A stretch of DNA of 61,564 nucleotides, taken from assembly GCA_041744575.1 (NCBI GenBank), contig JBGTKP010000018.1:1-61564 (forward strand), written 5' to 3'. Source of the stretch: JTS-RE37 sp041744575 (GTDB lineage Bacteria > Bacteroidota > Bacteroidia > Flavobacteriales > Flavobacteriaceae). Under the pieces are notes generated by a model. It saw nothing but the letters and a program-made list of their open reading frames with translations, did no database searches and was not told the origin of the DNA. Of this stretch, positions 55,805-61,564 are shown piece by piece (positions within the stretch are counted from its first letter, which is position 1; every line of letters starts with the position of its first letter). Made by a program: the position numbers and the translations under genes.

Positions 55805-57185
55805 AGGTCTGTAATAGCTTCGTATAATTCACCTTGCCATTGCTCGTGAGCGGGATCTCCTCCAATTTCTGAAATCTGACACTGGTCGGGTGAATTTTAA
55901 ACAACTCAAAAATTTGTTTTTTAAGTCCGCCCTCATTCAGATCTTCTCCGGAATAGGAGATAAGGAGAAGTTTGTCTTCTATCCCGTTGGTCGCCACGGT
56001 AGTATTGCCCGCAGTATTTTTGAGATGTCGTTCCAGTTCGTCCAGGTTGATGCGGTTACCGTATAATTTTACAAATCGCTTCATACGGCCCGTGATAGAA
56101 AAATAGCCGTCATTGTCCATCTCTCCCAAATCTCCGGTACGAAGTAAGCCTGAATCATCCCAATAAGCCAAATCTTCGGGTTTTTCCGCATAACCCCCGA
56201 AAACATTCGGTCCGGAATACAGAACCTCTCCGTTATCAGGGTCTATTTCAAGAATCCCGTTCTTGATGGGGATTCCGATGGAACCGGGTTTATGTTGCAG
56301 CATTTCGGGAGGAACATATGAAATTCTTGCCGTGGCCTCTGTTTGTCCGTACATGACAAAAAAGGAGATGGTATTTTCCCTGCAATAGGCCGCAAAATGT
56401 TCTTTTGTCTTCATGTTCAGATTTCCCCCGGCTTGTGTCATGTAACGAAGGGACGGATACTTCTTTTTCCTGAAACCAATCCTGTCCAGCATTTCATAAA
56501 TAAAAGGGACCCCTGCAATGGATGTAAATTTCAGGGAATCGCACTCTGTCCAGAATTCACGTTGTATGACATCACTTGTTCCGCACACGATAGTACCACC
56601 ACTAAGGGCATTCGAATGAAGGACCGACAGCCCGTAGGAATAATATATGGGAAGGTTGAGCGGGGTGACATCAGTTGCATTGATTGGCAGATAGGCGGTA
56701 ATGGATAACGCATTTTGCAGCAGGTTTTCTTCGGACAGCTTTACGAATTTAGGAGAGCCCGTCGATCCAGATGTGGATAAAAGCAACTTACAATTAGGAT
56801 GTATTTGTGCTGATGGCCGGGCGTTAAAAAAGAGCGGGTAGGGGCCGGGGCTGCATGCCACTTCTGTCTTTTCATACCCTGTTATTTTCTCCCGTTGGTT
56901 GTCAATGATCATGGCAGGCTGATACAGGCTTTCCAGACCTTCCTTTAGTTCAATCCCGAGATTATCGTTCAGCAGGGCTATCAGATGTGGGGATCTGAGA
57001 AAACTGAAATACTTTGACAGGGATGCCATGGAATCATCCAGGTAGAGAAAAGCCAGCAGTTTTCCGGTTTCGGACCGGGTATCAGGAAGGTCATGTACCA
57101 GTTGGGCAAGAGGATACTTTTTAAGGGATTTCGCATCTGCGAACAGCAAATGTTCATTTTCCAAAAAAGACGTCAGTAAACCCAT
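55794..57185 (-). CDS. AMP-dependent acyl ligase
   Basis: A 463-residue acyl-adenylate-forming enzyme. The loop STSGSTGSPKFVKLS, the adenine-binding YGQTEATARISY, GDLGEMDNDGYFSITGR and the final lysine in TSNGKVNYTK form a complete set. It probably loads a carboxylic acid onto the acyl carrier protein of the neighbouring gene, or onto CoA. It is followed by the LuxE-like gene and preceded by the SDR gene. The presence of two activating enzymes in one set is notable. Confidence 0.9.
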   Translation of the reverse strand: MGLLTSFLENEHLLFADAKSLKKYPLAQLVHDLPDTRSETGKLLAFLYLDDSMASLSKYFSFLRSPHLIALLNDNLGIELKEGLESLYQPAMIIDNQREKITGYEKTEVACSPGPYPLFFNARPSAQIHPNCKLLLSTSGSTGSPKFVKLSEENLLQNALSITAYLPINATDVTPLNLPIYYSYGLSVLHSNALSGGTIVCGTSDVIQREFWTECDSLKFTSIAGVPFIYEMLDRIGFRKKKYPSLRYMTQAGGNLNMKTKEHFAAYCRENTISFFVMYGQTEATARISYVPPEMLQHKPGSIGIPIKNGILEIDPDNGEVLYSGPNVFGGYAEKPEDLAYWDDSGLLRTGDLGEMDNDGYFSITGRMKRFVKLYGNRINLDELERHLKNTAGNTTVATNGIEDKLLLISYSGEDLNEGGLKKQIFELFKIHPTSVRFQKLEEIPLTSNGKVNYTKLLQTYGI

Positions 57186-57191
57186 AGTCCT

Positions 57192-57932
57192 TTAGATTAT
57201 CATCCCGCCATCCACGCCGATCACCTGTCCTGTCACGTAGGCCGAAAGGTCTGAAGCCAGGAAGAGAATGACCCGGGCGACATCCTCCGGTTTTCCCATT
57301 CGGCCCATTCCGATGGACGCCATATTCTTATCAAAGAATTTTGGATCCATTTTGCGTGTCATATCCGTATCTATAAATCCCGGGGCTACGGCATTCACGC
57401 GGATATTGATTCCTGCAAGTTCTTTACTGAGCGATTTCGTAAATCCGATAACCGCAGATTTACTGGAACCATAGATCGTCTGCCCAAGGTTCCCATGGGT
57501 GCCGATGATGGATGTCAGATTGATGATACTGCCCTGTTTATTCCGCAGCATGAGCTTTGAGGCACGCTTGGAGGCATCAATGAGTCCGAATACATTGGTC
57601 TGGTAAATTTTATCAATCAGGGAAGGGGTGACCATCTGCAGGACGGCATCTTCCATAATCCCGGCATTGTTCACCAAAATGTCGATAGACAATTTAGTCT
57701 GTCTGATTTCCGAAAATACGGCTTTCATGGCATCCTGATCGGTGATGTCCGCAGCAAAGTAGGAGACCTTATTGGAATCTGATCCAAGCTTGACGGCAAG
57801 CTGCTTCAATGCTTCTTCATCCCGGGAGATGAGAAACAGATTGGCTCCTTCTTCCGCGAATAAGGTAGCCACAGCCCGGCCAATCCCTTTGGAAGCTCCT
57901 GTGATGATCGCCGTTTTATTTTGTAGGAGCAT
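57192..57932 (-). CDS. FabG-like short-chain dehydrogenase/reductase
   Basis: A 246-residue SDR with GASKGIGRAVA as the NADP loop, NNAG, the catalytic Ser in LTSIIG and the YGSSK Tyr/Lys pair. Its size and the C-terminal YVTGQVIGVDGG match 3-oxoacyl-ACP reductase FabG. The ATG at 57932 gives the normal length; a TTG at 57941 is possible. It likely acts on a beta-keto or similar acyl group held on the neighbouring ACP. Confidence 0.9.
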   Translation of the reverse strand: MLLQNKTAIITGASKGIGRAVATLFAEEGANLFLISRDEEALKQLAVKLGSDSNKVSYFAADITDQDAMKAVFSEIRQTKLSIDILVNNAGIMEDAVLQMVTPSLIDKIYQTNVFGLIDASKRASKLMLRNKQGSIINLTSIIGTHGNLGQTIYGSSKSAVIGFTKSLSKELAGINIRVNAVAPGFIDTDMTRKMDPKFFDKNMASIGMGRMGKPEDVARVILFLASDLSAYVTGQVIGVDGGMII

Positions 57933-57937
57933 TGAAG

Positions 57938-58183
57938 TCAAAAACTTATATCGTATTTGGCAAGGATTTCCTTGGCCTTGGCCACACTGCTCATATCAAT
58001 GACATCATCGGTATCAATTTCCACCTCAAAGGCCTCTTCCAGTTCACTGATCAGAAACATATGTGACATAGAGTCCCATTCCGGGATACCCTGGTACTTA
58101 AGTTCGTCCTTTACCAGGGCGGGATCTATCTCCAGCGCGGTACTAAAGGCCTGTACCAATTTATTTGAATTATCGTTATTCAT
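57938..58183 (-). CDS. Acyl carrier protein
   Basis: An 81-residue carrier with EWDSMSHM as the phosphopantetheine motif (Ser38) and the acidic helix ISELEEAFEVEIDTDD. It is separate from the main fatty acid operon and stands at the head of the gene set ACP, SDR, ligase, LuxE, LuxC, so it surely serves this pathway. It follows a rho-independent terminator and probably has its own promoter. Confidence 0.92.
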   Translation of the reverse strand: MNNDNSNKLVQAFSTALEIDPALVKDELKYQGIPEWDSMSHMFLISELEEAFEVEIDTDDVIDMSSVAKAKEILAKYDISF

Positions 58184-58274
58184 TCGTTCTGTTTGTTATA
58201 CTTGATGCTATTTAATCCTTCCTTCGCGTCCCACGTAGAGAAGATGTGGTTTAATTCCCTAACCCTTGGGTCGG

Positions 58275-58300
58275 AAAAAGAGTCCAGGGCTTGCCCTGGA
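58275..58300 (-). terminator. Rho-independent terminator between the NeuD-like and ACP genes
   Basis: On the minus strand TCCAGGGC pairs with GCCCTGGA over a two-base loop (58283-58300), followed by CTCTTTTTCC. It begins 12 bases after the stop of the NeuD-like gene. The strength of the stem suggests that the downstream acyl genes are transcribed separately. Confidence 0.75.
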
Positions 58301-58312
58301 GTTTAATGCCCT

Positions 58313-58948
58313 TTATCGCATTCTTCTTGCAGGGTTCCCGAAATAAGTTCCCGGTTCGCCGATGTCCTTGATATTTACAGACCCAACCCCCAGGTAAGCC
58401 CCGTCACATACCGTAATAAGGGGAGATACCGTTACCTTGGTGGCCATAAAGACGTTATTTCCAATTTTGGCACCGCCACCGATATCAACGGTGGGCATGA
58501 TGGAACAAAACTCACCGATCACGGCGTCATGGCCAAGGACACTATTGACGTTGACTGACACCATTTTTCCAATCTTCAGGCTTGCCCCTAATTTGACGCC
58601 GGGACAGATGATGGCCCCTTTCCCTATTTTAACCCCTGGCCCGATAAGGGCATCGTTTGAAATAAAAGAATAAAAGGTGACCTTATTCTTCAGTTTCTCG
58701 TAGATCTTCCTTTTAAATTCAATATTGGCTATGGCTATGACCACCAAATCTTCTTTCTTAAACTGATATCCATCTATAGATCCCCAGATTTTATGGTTGC
58801 TGATCCGGCCATGCAGGGCTTGCATATCATCGTCTATAAAACCCTTGAGTTTAAAATCCCTCTGTACGTCGGGAATGGCATCCAGATAGCTCATGACTTC
58901 CCGGCCATAACCGCCAGACCCTATCACAAATAAATCAGGATAACTCAT
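58313..58948 (-). CDS. NeuD/PglD-family sugar O- or N-acetyltransferase
   Basis: A 211-residue protein. The N-terminal Rossmann-like part (LFVIGSGGYGREVMSYLD) is followed by left-handed beta-helix hexapeptide repeats (GKGAIICPGVKLG, GEFCSIMPTVDIGGGAKIG) and a final GVGSVNIKD. Such enzymes acetylate amino sugars of a polysaccharide. It is the first gene within the element-bracketed block. Confidence 0.88.
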   Translation of the reverse strand: MSYPDLFVIGSGGYGREVMSYLDAIPDVQRDFKLKGFIDDDMQALHGRISNHKIWGSIDGYQFKKEDLVVIAIANIEFKRKIYEKLKNKVTFYSFISNDALIGPGVKIGKGAIICPGVKLGASLKIGKMVSVNVNSVLGHDAVIGEFCSIMPTVDIGGGAKIGNNVFMATKVTVSPLITVCDGAYLGVGSVNIKDIGEPGTYFGNPARRMR

Positions 58949-59077
58949 ATTCCTATTTTTACCTTAGACCCTTGGGGCCTTTTTTAGAAGCAAGCTGCAA
59001 AGTACGTGATTATAATAATAACAGTCAAATGCGGGATGCTCCATAATTTGTTCCTCTTGGGTCTGCCGTTATCCTAT

Positions 59078-59240
59078 TTAATTTGAATAACGGTTACACT
59101 TTTTAAGTCGAAAATTCTCTTTCCCTCACCCTAAAGGGCAATAATTTTCTCTATCAGAGCTATTTTTACAGGATTTTTCCTCCCTTTTAGGGTTGGGGAA
59201 CAGAAAAATCCAGTTTCATTAGCTTGTCCATTCACGTTAT
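59078..59240 (-). repeat. MITE-like structured element, copy 2 (inverted)
   Basis: The reverse complement of this segment aligns with 48031-48199 over nearly its full length, with most bases the same. The end at 59231-59240 (TTCACGTTAT) keeps the terminal repeat; the other end is more diverged. The two complementary segments CCCTAAAGGG (59129-59138) and CCCTTTTAGGG (59182-59192) are kept, and one base pair between them changes on both sides relative to copy 1. Confidence 0.78.
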
Positions 59241-60265
59241 TTAATAAAATTCACAAGCCGGTAAAAGCCCCTGAGACCGTACATAAACGGATAGAGCAGG
59301 GGGCGATGGCTCACAATAAGGACGAGCAGTCGGTAGACCGGGCCCTTGAAATCCGGGCCGATCAGATAGTTTAGAGGGTAAGCCTTTATTTTCCTGAATC
59401 CCCTTAGCATGGGGCCGACATAAGAAAAAGGGATATCGGATCGGACAAGCCGCAACAAAAGGAACAGGACAATGGCCTGTTGTTTGGACTTCAGGCGGTT
59501 GTAGGAGTCAGGATGGGTGACAGGGGAAACATGACGTTCTATCAATTCCCCTTCCGTGTAGACCGCTTTTTCACAGTCATAGACAAACTTCCGGAAATGG
59601 TTGGGTTCCTTACTGGTCCGGATGGAATCAGGAACTGTAATGTACCTGTAAACATCCAAAGGAATAAAAAGGAGATTTTGGGCATAGAGCAGGTTCTCAA
59701 AAGTAAAAATGACATCTTCCATCAGCCTGTCTTCCATAAATGTTGTCCCGTGTTCCTCCAGGAAAGACCTCTTTACCAGGTACCACCAGGCCTCGCCGGT
59801 ATAATTACGGCTCCCAATGAATTCTATTCCCGTTTGAGGTTTAAATTCCTGCGACAGGTCTAGACCATTAGTGTCAGGTTTTAACGGATCTTGCTGATCC
59901 AGGGAAGTGTGTTCAAAGGCGAGGATATCCGGGTCATACTTTTCAGCCAGGGATACCAGGGTGCCCAGCACATTCCTTGCCATGTAGTCGTCAGGATCAA
60001 AAAAATACAGATAGGAACCCGTAGCGGCCTTTAGACCCGCATTCCGGGCACTGCCGACCCCGCCGTTGGGCTTGTCGAACACTTTAACCTGCGGAAACCG
60101 GGTTTCATAGGAACGGGCGATTTTCAGGGAGTTATCCCTTGAACCATCGTTGACCACCAGGATCTCGTACATCGAAGGGTCCAGGTCCTGATCAAGCAGG
60201 CTGTCCAGGCACCGGGGAAGGTACTTTTCCATATTGTAACAGGGGAGAACGAAACTTACTTTCAT
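59237..60265 (-). CDS. Glycosyltransferase family 2
   Basis: A 342-residue GT2 enzyme. The ATG at 60265 starts KVSFVLPCYNMEKYL, the usual beginning; a longer frame to 60307 is an extension. It shows VNDGSRDNS for the UDP site, FDPDDYM as the DxD-like metal site and a VEDVIFT-like region (MEDVIFTF). A C-terminal helical part may bind the membrane. It would add a sugar to the growing repeat unit. It lies 10 bases after the stop of the initiating transferase gene. Confidence 0.9.
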   Translation of the reverse strand: MKVSFVLPCYNMEKYLPRCLDSLLDQDLDPSMYEILVVNDGSRDNSLKIARSYETRFPQVKVFDKPNGGVGSARNAGLKAATGSYLYFFDPDDYMARNVLGTLVSLAEKYDPDILAFEHTSLDQQDPLKPDTNGLDLSQEFKPQTGIEFIGSRNYTGEAWWYLVKRSFLEEHGTTFMEDRLMEDVIFTFENLLYAQNLLFIPLDVYRYITVPDSIRTSKEPNHFRKFVYDCEKAVYTEGELIERHVSPVTHPDSYNRLKSKQQAIVLFLLLRLVRSDIPFSYVGPMLRGFRKIKAYPLNYLIGPDFKGPVYRLLVLIVSHRPLLYPFMYGLRGFYRLVNFIK

Positions 60266-60275
60266 ACCCGGATGT

Positions 60276-60875
60276 TTAATTGCCTTTAAAATGTTCCATT
60301 GTAACATGCGTTTCCGAAGAGATGCCTTCCGAGAGCACTATCTTTTTAATGGTGAGCAATACAATCCGCACGTCCAGCATAAAACTGAGGTGTTCCACAT
60401 ACCAGACATCCAGCTCCAGTTTTCTTTTCCAGGAAATGGCGTTCCTGCCATTCACCTGGGCCCAGCCGGTAATTCCCGGCCGCACCTGGTGTCTTTTGGA
60501 TTGCTCGTCACTGTAAAGGGGCAGGTAGGATACCAGCAGGGGTCTTGGTCCAATCAGGCTCATATCTCCTTTGATCACATTAAATAGCTGCGGGATCTCA
60601 TCCAGGGAAGTTTTACGTACAAATAATCCGATGCGGGTGAGCCGGTCGGCATCTGGCAGGAGCTCCCCGTCAGGGCCTTTTTCATCGGTCATCGATTTGA
60701 ATTTGGTGATATAAAAGACGCGGCCATTTTTTCCCGGCCGGGGCTGGGTAAAAAAAGCAGAACCCTGAACTGCGCTGAGGAGGATCGTAACCAACAGCAG
60801 TACGGGGCTGAGTATCACGACAAGGACAAGGGAGACGGTCAGGTCTATCGCTCTCTTAAAAAAGTGTCTGTACAT
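60276..60875 (-). CDS. Initiating sugar phosphotransferase (WcaJ/PglC type)
   Basis: A 199-residue monotopic membrane transferase. A hydrophobic re-entrant helix (LTVSLVLVVILSPVLLLVTILL) is followed by the core: KFKSMTDE, RKTSLDEIPQLFNV, GPRPLL and RPGITGWAQVNGRN. It moves a phosphosugar to undecaprenyl phosphate, the first step in making a surface polysaccharide. The length fits the short PglC-like group. Confidence 0.93.
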   Translation of the reverse strand: MYRHFFKRAIDLTVSLVLVVILSPVLLLVTILLSAVQGSAFFTQPRPGKNGRVFYITKFKSMTDEKGPDGELLPDADRLTRIGLFVRKTSLDEIPQLFNVIKGDMSLIGPRPLLVSYLPLYSDEQSKRHQVRPGITGWAQVNGRNAISWKRKLELDVWYVEHLSFMLDVRIVLLTIKKIVLSEGISSETHVTMEHFKGN

Positions 60876-60980
60876 AGGTACTTACAATTTGGGTGACAAA
60901 ATAAGCCTATATTTCCTTAACCACACTGCTTTTATAGACGAACGTCTTGTAAATTGGATAAAGCAGGCGATAGTGGCCTA

Positions 60981-61564
60981 TCAGGCATCTGACTTTTCCA
61001 GATCTCTGTATTCCTGCAGGATGGCATCCCAAACCCTTCTTTGTTCAAAGCGTTCGTGGATCATTGGTCTTGCAACGGCGGCCATCTCCCTCAGCAATTG
61101 CCGGTCTGCCCAAAGTTGTTCAACGGCAGCGGCAAGTTGTTCCTCATCTTTCGGCGGGACAATAAGGCCGTTCTTCCCGTTTTCTACGGTTTCATTACAG
61201 CCGTTGATATCCGTTACGATGGACGGAAGGCCCATGGCACCGGCTTCCAGAGGGACGTTTGGAAATCCTTCCCTGTAGCTCGGGAATACCAGCACATCCG
61301 AGATGGCCAGGTAAGGCCTTACATCCAGTTGCGTACCTCCCTCGATAATAGAAGGATTTTTGGCGATGCGCTCCAGGGTGAGGGGTAGCAGCGGATCCAG
61401 CTCCGGTTCCATCATCCCGATGAGGAGTAACTTTAGGTCTGCATGGGTGCGGGTCAGCCTGTCAAAAACCGCCACGAGTTCATTGATCCCCTTGTCCTTT
61501 ACCAGTCTCCCGATAAAAATACACACAAAATCATTTTCGCTCAGGCCAAGGGATGCTCTTAACT
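60981..61564 (-). CDS. Glycosyltransferase family 4 (partial, 5' end outside window)
   Basis: The frame is open to the window edge, giving the C-terminal 193 residues. They contain VCIFIGRLVKDKGI, LLLIGMMEPEL and EGFPNVPLEAGAMGLPSIVTD, with the EX7E pair of retaining GT4 enzymes. It is the earliest gene of the minus-strand cluster in this window. More genes of the cluster probably lie beyond it. Confidence 0.9.
   Translation of the reverse strand, partial: LRASLGLSENDFVCIFIGRLVKDKGINELVAVFDRLTRTHADLKLLLIGMMEPELDPLLPLTLERIAKNPSIIEGGTQLDVRPYLAISDVLVFPSYREGFPNVPLEAGAMGLPSIVTDINGCNETVENGKNGLIVPPKDEEQLAAAVEQLWADRQLLREMAAVARPMIHERFEQRRVWDAILQEYRDLEKSDA

Overview
The window is a chromosomal segment of a bacterium of the phylum Bacteroidota, most likely a marine member of the family Flavobacteriaceae. 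The signs are a SusC/SusD pair, several Bacteroidota-type -7 promoter elements (TAnnTTTG), frequent TTG/GTG starts, bacillithiol synthesis (BshA) and many lipoproteins. The species cannot be named from the sequence alone. No rRNA, tRNA or CRISPR array was seen.

Region 1 (1-18.0 kb) is a glycan-utilisation locus. It holds SusD (cut by the window edge) and SusC, a GMC oxidoreductase with a Tat-exported gluconate-dehydrogenase-subunit-3-like partner, a secreted TIM-barrel sugar isomerase/lyase-like protein, two sulfatases, a GH130-like lipoprotein, a DUF5060 glycosidase-like lipoprotein, a VanX-type peptidase, an esterase and a Tat-exported Gfo/Idh/MocA oxidoreductase. The mix of sulfatases with several sugar oxidoreductases suggests removal of sulfate plus oxidative (3-keto-sugar type) cleavage of a sulfated or glycosidic substrate, rather than classical hydrolysis alone.

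Region 2 (18.0-45.7 kb) is core housekeeping: THUMP-like methyltransferase, AI-2E family permease, DUF4159 and DUF1223 proteins, RsmE, TsaD, a 1500-residue TamB-like protein, PfkA, Gap, a BadF-type kinase, RidA and an LptD-like protein. It continues with a peptidoglycan amidase, an MCE protein, a membrane Fe-S protein with its CCG partner, a GH3/beta-lactamase fusion, BshA, a small lipoprotein and an OmpA-family protein.

Region 3 (45.7-46.8 kb) is a REP/RAYT unit. A complete Y1/HUH transposase gene sits between a short left and a long right array of palindromic repeats.

Region 4 (46.8 kb to the end, all on the minus strand) is a surface-polysaccharide cluster. Its last-transcribed part has three GNAT/FemAB-like transferases, an MBOAT O-acyltransferase and a GDSL-type partner. 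Its centre is a compact acyl-activation set: acyl carrier protein, SDR reductase, AMP-ligase, LuxE-like and LuxC-like proteins. A NeuD-like acetyltransferase, a GT2, an initiating sugar phosphotransferase and a GT4 (cut by the window edge) precede them. The block from the GDSL gene to the NeuD-like gene (48.26-58.95 kb) is bracketed by two inverted copies of a structured, MITE-like element of about 165 bp. This bracketed LuxC/LuxE/ACP cassette, with no luciferase genes, is the most unusual thing in the window.
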